Below, one piece after another: positions 20,369-29,227 of a stretch of 64,000 nt of DNA (the stretch's first letter is position 1; every line of letters starts with the position of its first letter). The notes below the pieces were generated by a model. It saw only the letters and a list, made by a program, of their open reading frames with translations. It did not search any database and was not told the origin of the DNA. The position numbers were made by a program, and so were the translations under genes. Source of the stretch: Sycon ciliatum (lineage: Eukaryota; Porifera; Calcarea; Leucosolenida; Sycettidae); NCBI RefSeq assembly GCF_964019385.1, contig NC_088645.1, positions 36,070,303 through 36,134,302 of the forward strand, in the 5' to 3' direction.

Positions 20369-21607
20369 TTAGTGTATCTCCGTATATAAGCGTACGGCGT
20401 CTGCTGCATAAAAGCTGCTGCGCATTTCTGTTTAGAGGAGATTTTGATAATAACGAGCTATTCAACCTCCAGGTGTGCACCGGAGAGAAAGTCAGTTATT
20501 TTGCCGCTTCTTCTTTCACTAATAATTATATCTCAGGTGTGTACCTGAAAGAAGTAGAATAAAAGTAATTCTTGTTGATTTCACCGCGCCTACCACTCGG
20601 CTACCTGTTACATTGGTGGCAGCGGTGTAGATTTAAATAGAACAACGTGATTCGACCCCAGACCCCATGGCTCAACCCGCTGCAGCTCCGTGCGATGAAT
20701 TAAGATGAGAATCATGTTTCTTGCCTTCCTTGGATTGGCCCTGCTTATTAGCTAGCAGCACAGTCAGGGTGCTAGCGTGGATCACCCTTCTCTCCGCACG
20801 GCACTCTCTGGAGACTCCGATGGCAATTCCAAGCGACCCGCTCCCTACCTGTTCTCTTCAGTCTTCCTTTATGCGAGTGTGTGAATCCAGTTTAGTTTGG
20901 TAGGCGTCTGATCATGGTGAGCCACGGCTTACCCAGCTAACGTGGGACAATGTGTGTGACAACGCCCGTTATAGTTATAGTGTATTCAGTTCGGTTTTTG
21001 AACTGCGATGTTCCTGGCGGGTTGTGCCAGCGTTGTGCAGCAAGAGTGCTGTAGTTTTTCAGGTCCTATTTGGAGGACAGTTCTTTCCCCTTTTGACCCC
21101 GTGAGATCGTGTGAACCTGGTGTGCTTCTACTTTATGATTTGTTATCAGTTCATTTCTTCTGTCTACTCTAAACGTTATCATTTCCGATATAATTTGCCA
21201 TCTTCCGGTTGACGCTGTGTTTGTAACTCTTCACTAATTTTTTGAAAATCACGAGGGCGTGATAATCTGTAGGAAGGGAGGGTATAGTATCCCTGCCCGA
21301 CCAATACGGAATTAGTACGGAACTAATACGGAGCTTTGCCTGATGTATAGTAACTATAGTTAGTGTATCTCCGTATATAAGCGTACGGCGTCTGCTGCAT
21401 AAAAGCTGCTGCGCATTTCTGTTTAGAGGAGATTTTGATAATAACGAGCTATTCAACCTCCAGGTGTGCAGTGTGCACCGGAGAGAAAGTCAGTTATTTT
21501 GCCGCTTCTTCTTTCACTAATAATTATATCTCAGGTGTGTACCTGAAAGAAATAGAATAAAAGTAATTCTTGTTGATTTCACCGCGCCTACCACTCGGCT
21601 ACCATTA
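20369..21607 (+). mobile_element. TRIM-like miniature LTR element
   Basis: Two direct copies of an LTR-like sequence (20371-20609 and about 21362-21607), sharing GTGTATCTCCGTATATAAGC near the start and a CTACCACTCGGCTACC end. After the left copy comes TTGGTGGCAGCGG, a primer site matching the 3' end of a tRNA-Leu type. Before the right copy lies a purine tract GGAAGGGAGGG. The ~0.7-kb interior has no retroviral coding, so it is a non-autonomous miniature. The left LTR lacks its beginning. Confidence 0.65.
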
Positions 21608-21716
21608 CATAATCACAACACTTGAGGACCTTAGTTTAAAAAAAATACTGCTTTCAACACTTGTTTAGTCCGACCAAGAGTCCATCTTGGTCTGACACAT
21701 AGGCCTTGACGGATTA

Positions 21717-22557
21717 AGCGGGATTCACAGAAGCTTTTTTGCGATGCGACACGCGATGCGACAGACGCGAAACCGGGAAAACCCCAAATCGCAGCCTTGT
21801 CGCACCCCACGCAACTGCCGCAACTGGGCCATCGCAGGCCATCGCAGAAGTTGAGCTTGGCTCAACTTTTGCCATGCGATGCGATGCGACAAGCGATTTG
21901 GTGTACGATTTTGACCTTTTCTACAGCAAAGTTGTACAAAGGTGCAATATCAAGAGTCCATAAACAAGAGTATGCAACTGTGATCTCTTTTCTATGGGCC
22001 AGATGCGGCCATGGCCAGATGCGCGGCGCGCTGCCTTCATTACATAATTCAGCTGCAGCGCTGAGTCCGCGCACTGCGGAAAATCAAACACCGCGCTTTC
22101 CCTCTGGTTTGAAATGAACTTTCATACGGAACTGGAGTTCACGCGCCATAACTCAGAGATCGCGTAGCTACTGGAACGAATCGAGCAAAAACGGATGGGC
22201 TCGTACGAGAATTTGTGAGTTTGAATGCATGCTTTCAGAGCGTGATGAGGGCAAGTTACGTAATGAAGGCAGCGCGCCGCGCACTGGGCCATAACCACAG
22301 TTGCATACTCTTGTTTATGCACTCTTGGCAATATGAATAAATAATAATAATAAGAGTTGCCTATAAATTTTTACAAGTTATGACAAACCGCGCGAATGTC
22401 ATGGTGACGTACCCAAATCAGCAAAACTTTGTCGCATCGCTGACTTCTTCTGTGAATGGTATTTCGCGAGTTCGCATCGCACGCATCCATCGCAGATCGC
22501 GTCGCATCGCGTGTCGCATCGCGTGTCGCATCGCAAAAAGCTTCTGTGAATCCCGCT
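21717..22557. mobile_element. Harbinger-like MITE 'GCGGG', copy 1 (interrupted)
   Basis: Ends AGCGGGATTCACAGAAGC and complement, duplication TTA on both sides (21714-21716 and 22558-22560). Sub-terminal GCGATGCGACACGCGATGCG repeats give long imperfect hairpins. It is interrupted by the CAAGAGT MITE at 21951-22327 and by a short (AAT)n. Non-coding. Confidence 0.85.
21951..22327. mobile_element. CAAGAGT MITE, 377 bp
   Basis: Ends CAAGAGTCCATAAACAAGAG and near-exact complement, extending through TATGCAACTGTG. An exact 7-bp duplication GCAATAT flanks it (21944-21950 and 22328-22334). It is nested in a GCGGG MITE, which is nested in a hAT MITE: three levels. Confidence 0.9.
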
Positions 22558-22741
22558 TTATGCTAATATTTTCGTGAAATTATGCTTTTCGCATTGCTAA
22601 AAAAATTGCAGAATTATGCTATTTTTATGCTAAAAGTTATCATATTATGCCGCATTATGCTCACATATGCTTCTAATGTACATGTACATGCATGATGGTT
22701 CTGTGCAAAATAACAAGGGAATTGTTTTGTAGAGGGCGTAA

Positions 22742-23160
22742 AGCGGGATTCACAGAAGCTTTTTTGCGATGCGACACGCGATGCGACAGGCGCGAAACCG
22801 GGAAAACCCCAAATCGCAGCCATGTCGCACCCCACGCAAATGCCGCAACTGGGCCATCGCAGGCCATCACAGAAGTTGAGCTTGGCTACTTTTGCGATGC
22901 GATGCGATGCGACAAGCGATTTGGCGTACGATTTTGACCTTTTCTACAGCAAAGTTGTACAAAGGTTCAAGAGTTGCCTATAAATTTGTACAAGTTGTAT
23001 CAAACCGCGCGAATATCATGGTGACGTAGCCAAATCAGCAAGATGTCGCATCACTGACTTCTTCTTTGAATGGTATTTCGCGAGTTCGCATCGCACGCGT
23101 CCGTCGCAGATCGCGTCGCATCGCGTGTCGCATCGCAAAAAAGCTTCTGTGAATCCCGCT
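22742..23160. mobile_element. Harbinger-like MITE 'GCGGG', copy 2
   Basis: A 419-bp copy with the same ends as copy 1. Flanks are TAA on the left and TTA on the right, so the duplication is imperfect. It is inserted in the right part of hAT MITE copy 2. Confidence 0.85.
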
Positions 23161-23669
23161 TTATTCTGTAGTAGCAAAAGTTCAATGGGGTCATCGCATC
23201 GTCCGACCTAGCTACGACCGTCACTGGACTGGACATGTTATCACGGGAGTCTTAAACCTACGACTTCCTGGTGCATCTACTTGTACAATGTACAACATGT
23301 ACAACTGTGTGGAATTTGATGCGAACAGGCGGATTATGCGATTATTATGCAATTTGCCTCGAATTTTGCGATTATTCAATTTTGGTAGGAACTATGCGAA
23401 AAATTATGCTAGCATAATCCGTCAAGGCCTACTGACACCTCATGGGTGACTTGTACGAGTACTGCGCCAACATGCATGAATAGGAAAGAGGACCACGAGG
23501 GGAAAAGGTCTTCACATCCTGTGTGTGATTATTGTGAGGTTTTGTGTGAAATTATAATTTTCGGCAATCACATTTCGTTAATTTCTTACTTTTTAGACGG
23601 GGTCCATGGACTAGAACACAATAACGTTTTTTAGAAAACTGCCATAAAGCAGTTTTTATTGCTATAATG

Positions 23670-23724
23670 TACATGGAGTTGTCCACTCTTGGGTGATGTG
23701 CTCTTGCGGAGGAGGGAGCTAATA
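23670..23724. repeat. CAAGAGT-family right end, truncated
   Basis: GTTGTCCACTCTTGGGTGAT followed by GTGCTCTTG corresponds to the right terminus of the family. Only this end is left. Confidence 0.4.
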
Positions 23725-24561
23725 GGGAGGTTCCGGAGTACGATTTTTCGTGCCAAAATCCGTGGAGGCGCTACGGATATTTTATACGTCGTTTTCGAGC
23801 ATTGGAAAGTTCCGGGGTACGGAACTTAAGCGGGATTCACAGAAGCTTTTTTGCGATGCGACACGCGATGCGACAGACGCGAAACCGGGAAAACCCCAAA
23901 TCGCAGCCATGTCGCACCCCACGCAACTGCCGCAACTGGGCCATCGCAGGCCATCGCAGAAGTTGAGGTTGGCTCAACTTTTGCGATGCGATGCGACAAG
24001 CGATTTGGTGTACGATTTTGACCTTTTCTACAGCAAAGTTGTACAAAGGTGCAAGAGTTGCCTATAAATTTTTACAAGTTGTGTCAAACCGCGCGAATAT
24101 CATGGTGACGTACCCAAATCAGCAAAACTTTGTCGCATCGTTGACTTCTTCTGTGAATGGTATTTCGCGACTTCGCATCGCACGCATCCATCGCAGGTCG
24201 CGTCGCATCGCGTGTCGCATCGCAAAAAAAGCTTCTGTGAATCCCGCTTTATGTGTTTGCCACCAATGCCTAGGTTACGATCGCAAACACGTCACATTCC
24301 CGCGCTATGCCTTTATATTTTGAAAATTTGTACCGAAATCAAAACTTCTCGCGGAAAATCGATGTTTCTCGTACCAAATTTGTACGCGAAAAATCTTTCT
24401 GCACCCGATGACGCAAAATCTCCATACGAAACATGGTTCGTATGAAAGCCAGTCCACACGGATTTTCCGTGCCGAAAAATCGTGTGGAGCACGCCTGGAA
24501 AACAAATCCGTAGCGCCCATACGGATTTTGGCACGGAAAATCGTTCCCCGGAACCTCTCTA
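23725..24561. mobile_element. MITE with TAGGGAGGTTCCGG ends, interrupted
   Basis: The left end (AGGTTCCGGAGTACGATTTT, then CGTGCCAAAATCCGT) and the right end (its complement near 24515-24561) enclose ~840 bp, half of it GCGGG MITE copy 3. Interior segments also pair with each other (ACGGATTTTCCGTGCCGAAA). No clear target duplication. Confidence 0.6.
23829..24248. mobile_element. Harbinger-like MITE 'GCGGG', copy 3
   Basis: A complete 420-bp copy with an exact TTA duplication (23826-23828 and 24249-24251), inserted in the TAGGGAGG MITE. It is very similar to copies 1 and 2. Confidence 0.9.
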
Positions 24562-24570
24562 TTGTACTAT

Positions 24571-24615
24571 CAAGAGTACATAACCCGGGGGGGGGGGGGG
24601 GGGTAAGTACTCTTG
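24571..24615. repeat. 45-bp CAAGAGT micro-MITE around a poly-G run
   Basis: CAAGAGTACATAACC and GTAAGTACTCTTG are inverted ends separated by about 17 G. No target duplication. The G run length may not be reliable in the assembly. Confidence 0.5.
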
Positions 24616-25238
24616 GTAACACTCCCTGCTTGCCAGCACCCCTAGTGGTGCACTTTGAGACAGTCCCGGTGCCGAAAGGCGGGCTCACTCACCTACATCG
24701 GGCTGCCCCTAAGACGGACGGAGGATACTCTTTTCTCTATCCTTACATCATTACCTTATGGGACAATATGTGTAGAGAGCCACAGGCAGAGACCGTAGGC
24801 ATACAACGTATCAGACTAAAACAGAGCTGCAACACTAAAGGGATTTAAAAAAGACGGAGACTTCTCATACTTATCAAGGGTACATAAATAAATAAAGAAT
24901 GGTTATGGCTTGCTATTATTATGATAGATCATTTTGGTAGGTAGAAGGCCATCAGCAGAGGTCAACTCGGCATACACATTATCAGAGCAGAGCTGCAGAT
25001 CTGGACAGTATTCAGCCAAACTCACTGGCTACTAGCTACTGGCTAATGACCAGTAGTAAGTAGGCGCTTGCGTGACGTCATGCATGGTGTTCAGGTGAAT
25101 GCAATGGCGCGGCCAACAAGCATGTGCATACACGGACCGAGGGAGTGCGTCTGCTTGTGTTTGTGTGTGTGTGTGGGGGGGGGGGGGGAAATCATTTTTG
25201 TCTGCTCTCTACGTACATTCTGCAAGTAACATGGAATT
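24616..25238. other. no gene recognised
   Basis: Downstream (3') of the sushi gene on the minus strand. It holds a (GT)n-G run at about 25160-25188. I see no clear minus-strand polyadenylation signal next to the stop codon. Confidence 0.4.
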
Positions 25239-25738
25239 CTAACACGAGTATTCTTTTCTAATCAGTTTGAGGCTGGCGTATCTGTTGGTCTCGTCGAAGT
25301 ACTCCTCCTCCTTGCATGATTTCTTTTCTTGGGCGGCTTTGCTGGCGTACTTGCTGGTCTCGGAGCTGGACTCATCATCGCCGCACGATGGCCCCCGGTC
25401 CCTGGCGTTTTTGCTGGCGTATCCGCTGGCACATTCGCTGGTCGGGGAGCAGGCTGTCTCCTGACAGGGCGGCCGCTCTACGATGGTTCTAGTGTCGGAG
25501 GTTGCGCTGGACCGCTCGTTCTGCGTGGGAGACATTGCGTTGCTTAGGAGCATGGACGTGCTGAGCATTCCCGTGAGCGGCGTGAACGGCTTCCTCAACT
25601 GCGCGCTGCCAGATCTCCGCGAGCGACGTCGCAGTACTACGAAGGCCACCACAATAAGTACAATTACAGCGGCAGCGATGGATCCGGCAATGGGAGCCAC
25701 CAAGTTCGTCGAGTTCAGTCTGCCAGGTGACTTCAGAT
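25239..25738 (-). CDS. sushi receptor, terminal exon: transmembrane and cytoplasmic tail
   Basis: The last exon of a type I membrane protein. It opens at a strong acceptor (pyrimidine-rich tract, GGCCTGCAG|ATCTG) in phase 1, matching the phase-1 donors of the sushi exons. A short juxtamembrane stretch (LKSPGRLNSTN) is followed by a ~24-residue hydrophobic helix (LVAPIAGSIAAAVIVLIVV and on) and a stop-transfer RRRSRR. Then comes a ~120-residue tail rich in Glu, Ser and Lys, with three YAS repeats (GYASKN, KYASKA, RYASLK) in acidic context. The protein ends EYSC at the stop 25239. The tail tyrosines might be signalling sites; that is inference. The arrangement fits a cell-surface CCP receptor. 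Confidence 0.75.
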
Positions 25739-27015
25739 CTGCAGGCCAGATAACACACGCACACAATTGTTGGACATATCTGCTGGAAGTTATGGGTTAT
25801 TAGGGCTGAAACGATTATACCAATTCAAGGATGAATTTCTTGTCATATTTTTGCATAGCAGTTTCTGCTCCAGTGTGGGGAGCAAACCCTTTCTTACAAA
25901 TCATCGCCGAAGTCCCAACAACTACTTCGTACTGTTGTGCCCAGCGCGGGCTTGCGACTACAGTGTGCTGTAGTTGGTTTGGAGGTGACAGCGTTGCGAA
26001 TGACCGAGGGTCCTCGACGTCTGTTCTCACCGTCCAGGAGCGACACTGACTCACGCTGCTATCTGGTGTTCACGAGGTGTTTGTCGCGCTGGAAACGGAG
26101 CGTCTCTGTAAGTTTGTATCCCTTTTGATGTTTGTGCCTGGAGAGCCCTATAGCGCAGGCTCGGCATGGATAGGCTGTATGTATCGCAGTTTTCTGCGAG
26201 TCATGGTGACTTTTGAGTAGCAGTAGATTGATTTTGCATCGCAAACTGCGATGCGATACAGGATACGGAAAACTCGGCTTCCAGCCGAGTCTCACGCGAA
26301 CAGTGAATTTATTTTTCAACTTTTAATTTAATAAGCTTATGATCTCGTGGTGTTACTAGTATCCGGAAGGGCTGGTCGACCAGCACTGCAAGCAGCACTT
26401 AGGGTGAGTTACTTTGCATGTCAACAGCGAGCTCAGCGCATACCAGGTGGGCATGACAGCATCCGTCTACCCGACCTCAGCACTCCTGCTATCTTTTAGA
26501 ATATCATACCGTCCAGCACTTGTTGCTAACAAGTTATCTCCGTATCATACTGCGGTCAGCATTCCTGCTATCTCAACATCATCCCATCCACTATGGAGCA
26601 TGTTAGCTGGACGCAACCCGGGAATCTTGTTACGGCAAGCTAATGTGTTCTTAAAAAGCGGATCCTCAGGATGGCGCTTTGTTACCCTTCACTATAATAC
26701 TGAGGTGTGTTGTGGTGCCGAGACACCTGTTGACTGAGCACATCAAATCCCTTCATCACTCCTATATTTATAGGCCCTTCAATGTCCACCGTATCGTCTT
26801 CCTTAAGATTGTTGGGTTGTGGAGTTCAGTAAAACACTGAAAAAAAGAAAAAAGCCGTTTTGGAGAAAGAAACTTCAGCAATACAATGACTAAAACAATT
26901 GAAGTCGACATAATTCCATGATGGACTAATAAAATAAAATATGTAGGTTCACCAATGACCATCAAAGAAAAACGTTTCTGAATTCTACTTCACATACATG
27001 TAATTATTGTACCTT
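25739..27015. other. intron with repeat remnants
   Basis: Between the sushi exon at 27116 and the terminal exon. It contains a partial AAGAAAGGGTTTGCTCC-family copy (25866-26150, sharing ACTGACTCACGCTGCTATCT with the 17-kb copy) and a SINE family 1 tail (about 26270-26330). A 107-codon frame at 26414-26737 matches nothing I know. Confidence 0.5.
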
Positions 27016-27115
27016 ATCAGTCCATCATAACAAAACCCACAACACACTCTTCATAGCGGGCTCTGTTTTAACCAGGTGTGCAATACTGTACTCTGGTTCA
27101 AACGGTGGGACTTAC

Positions 27116-27280
27116 CCTCGCAGGCAGAGAATGTCCATTTCTGGTTAGTTTGGCAGTAAATCACCGGTGCTGAACCAGGGGCCAGGGTGTAGCCAGACAA
27201 GCAGGAAACATTCTTCTCCACAGTGCTGTTGCCGGTGGTAACGGCATTGGGAATTGGGGCCGGAGGGGGGCACGAGTTCT
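27116..27280 (-). CDS. sushi/CCP exon A
   Basis: A 165-nt exon coding one complete complement-control-protein module: SCPPPAPIPNAVTTGNSTVE, VSCLSGYTL, IYCQTNQKW, FSACEG. The four cysteines, the GY after Cys2 and the Trp before Cys4 are the CCP signature. The acceptor has a good pyrimidine tract (TTATTCTTCTCCCGTTCAG|AG) and the donor is GAGG|GTAAGT. It is phase 1 on both sides, as is usual for CCP exons, so it can be added or skipped without shifting frame. CCP modules are extracellular binding units. It is nearly identical to exon B at 28500-28664. Confidence 0.85.
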
Positions 27281-27410
27281 CTGAACGGGAGAAGAATAAA
27301 GCATGAAAATCATCGGACATAGCTTGAAGCACGATACAGTCGAGGCATCGCAAAGTTGAAGTGCCACACAATCGAGTTGCCACAAAGTTGAAGCTGCTGC
27401 ATCCTACTAT

Positions 27411-27731
27411 CAAGAGTATATAACCCCCAAGAGTGTGCAACTCTGCATATGGGGTCTTCGACGGCGAAAACTCCCATCACGTGTTCGTTCTACGTACAAA
27501 GGAAGGATAGCGTGTGCGCAATCCGAATATCTACCAGGATCATGCTGGGGATTTGCATACGCGCAGTGAGTTTCTGTCAGAGTGTGCTTTTTTATTACTC
27601 CGCTGCTCGCTAAAACGGGCTGGAAACGTACAACTACGACACTACACCACGTGATGTGAGTTTTTGCCGTCGGCGAACCCCATAGAAAGGGTATCATGTG
27701 TTCCACACCCTTGGGGGGTTATATACTCTTG
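27411..27731. mobile_element. CAAGAGT MITE in duplication unit A (321 bp)
   Basis: Ends CAAGAGTATATAACCCCCAA and complement. Flanks CTACTAT (27404-27410) and CTATTAT (27732-27738) match at 6 of 7. It is the uninterrupted counterpart of the copy at 28795-34610, so it was present before the duplication. Confidence 0.85.
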
Positions 27732-28128
27732 CTATTATTGTAGTGTTAAATGCAGCGGCTTGGTGGCCTGGTACAGTGTTGCTCAATTAAATGTATGTGT
27801 GTGTATGTATGTGTGTGTACAGTATGTATGTGTGTGTGTGAGGGGAGGGGGGGGGGGGGGGAGGGGAGAAACAGTTTTCTATATTTCTCAAACTTTTGGG
27901 CCCTGACAGGGCTACATGCGCTAGCTGTGTTGCATCGCCCTGCAGAAACGGAAACTGACCGTGCACATGGTTGGTCCTCTGGGGAGGGAAGAGCGGGACC
28001 TCGGTTTTATAATAGTTTTTATTGGTCATAAACCCTCGGCCTCCTCACTTATTGTATACTTATCAGTCCATCATAACAAAACCCACAACACACTCTTTAT
28101 AGCGGGCTCTTTTTTAACCAGTTGTGCA

Positions 28129-28468
28129 ATCTCATAGCATACGCGAGTAAGAGGGTACAGTGTCCTACCCTGCTTGGACATACATGTAATCTCTCCTCAC
28201 GGACAGTCTCCTCTTGAATTTAAAAGTCTAACAGCGTTCACATCAATATTCAACTTATTCTTTTGCTCACTGAGCAATACAATCTTTCCATTTTCTTTCT
28301 TCTGTTTTCTTTTACAATTTAATCCTCCCCACCCAATATCCCTTTGGTGCGTCCATGGAGCTATGAAGCCGAGACCTCTGGTCGGCGGAGCTTAATGGGC
28401 CCCACCACCACACTCCATCATTCACCCCAGTGTCTGGAGATATGTGGATTTTGTAGAAAAAAAAAAAT
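28129..28468. repeat. 340-bp insert in duplication unit B
   Basis: Absent from unit A at the matching place (after GTTGTGCAAT). It ends with a run of about 11 A at 28457-28467, so a retroposed sequence is possible. No clear target duplication and no coding. Confidence 0.45.
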
Positions 28469-28499
28469 ACTGTACCCTGGTTCAAACAGTGGGACTTAC

Positions 28500-28664
28500 C
28501 CTCGCAGGCAGAGAATGTCCATTTCTGGTTGGTTTGGCAGTAAATCACCGGTGGTGAACCGGTGGCCAGGGTGTAGCCAGGCAAGCAGGAAACATTCTTC
28601 TCCACAGTGCTGTTGCCGGTGGTAACGGCATTGGGAATCGGGGCCGGAGGGGGGCACGAGTTCT
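28500..28664 (-). CDS. sushi/CCP exon B
   Basis: A second 165-nt CCP exon, the tandem duplicate of exon A: SCPPPAPIPNAVTTGNSTVE, VSCLPGYTL, IYCQTNQKW, FSACEG. It differs from A at three residues (S to P, P to T, A to P). Acceptor and donor (GAGG|GTAAGT) are both kept, phase 1-1, so it can be spliced. The intron upstream on the gene (toward 57374) is about 28.7 kb and holds both Gypsy elements. Confidence 0.85.
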
Positions 28665-29044
28665 CTGAACGGGAGAAGAATAATGCATGAAAATAATCGG
28701 ACATAGCTTGAAGCACGACACAGTCAAGGCATTGCAAAGTCGAAGTGCCACACAATCTAGTTGCCACAAAGTTGAAGCTGCTGCATCCTATTATCAAGAG
28801 TATATAACCCCCAAGAGTGTGCAACTCTGCATATGGGGTCTTCGACGGCGAAAACTCACATCACGTGTTCGTTCTACCAAGAGTACATAACCCCGAGAGT
28901 GTGCAACTGCCTGCACAACCTCTATGCAGTGCTGCGACAGCAGAACTTAACATCACGTGACATGGTTCAAAAGGTTATACTGGCAAACAGTGCAAAGTGA
29001 CCGCAAGAGAGTTGTACCCAAAGTCGGGATGCGTACAACCCTGT

Positions 29045-29227
29045 TGTAACAGGTTTAATCGAACTTGAAAAGTAACAGGCCTGGTTTAGCGTGCCTCGAC
29101 CAGTTATATGCAAAATGTGATAGAATACATGTGGCAATGGCGCCAATGAAGGTGCTAATAGACAGGCGTAAGACGCATGAGGTGCGAGGGAGTGTAAAGT
29201 TATAGAGAACAGGGGAAAACTGTTACA
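29045..29227 (-). repeat. chromovirus 3' LTR
   Basis: 183 bp, TGTAACAGG...TGTTACA. It differs from the 5' LTR at two positions. Confidence 0.92.

Larger units (their letters stand above)
21700..23431. mobile_element. hAT MITE, copy 2, carrying two nested MITEs
   Basis: Same family as 10693-11179: ends TAGGCCTTGACGGATTA and its complement. Target duplication CTGACACA/CTGACACC (7 of 8 identical; 21692-21699 and 23432-23439). Without the two inserted Harbinger-like MITEs it would be about 470 bp, like copy 1. Confidence 0.85.
21603..23669. mobile_element. foldback MITE, copy 2, split by insertions
   Basis: Pieces of the same foldback element as at 19204: ATAATCACAACACTTGAGG with TGCTTTCAACACTT on the left (21607-21665), and the right half at about 23445-23669 ending ATTGCTATAAT. 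A hAT MITE with its own nested insertions separates them. The outer left arm is missing, replaced by the TRIM-like element. Confidence 0.65.
27017..28061. repeat. tandem duplication unit A (sushi exon, MITE, flank)
   Basis: About 1.04 kb beginning TTATCAGTCCATCATAACAA is directly followed at 28061 by a second copy starting with the same words. Both hold, in order, a sushi exon, a CAAGAGT MITE, GTTAAATGCAGCGGCTTGG, a (TG)n-G run and GAAACGGAAACTGACCGTGC. Unit B now extends to about 34865 because of later insertions. Confidence 0.85.
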
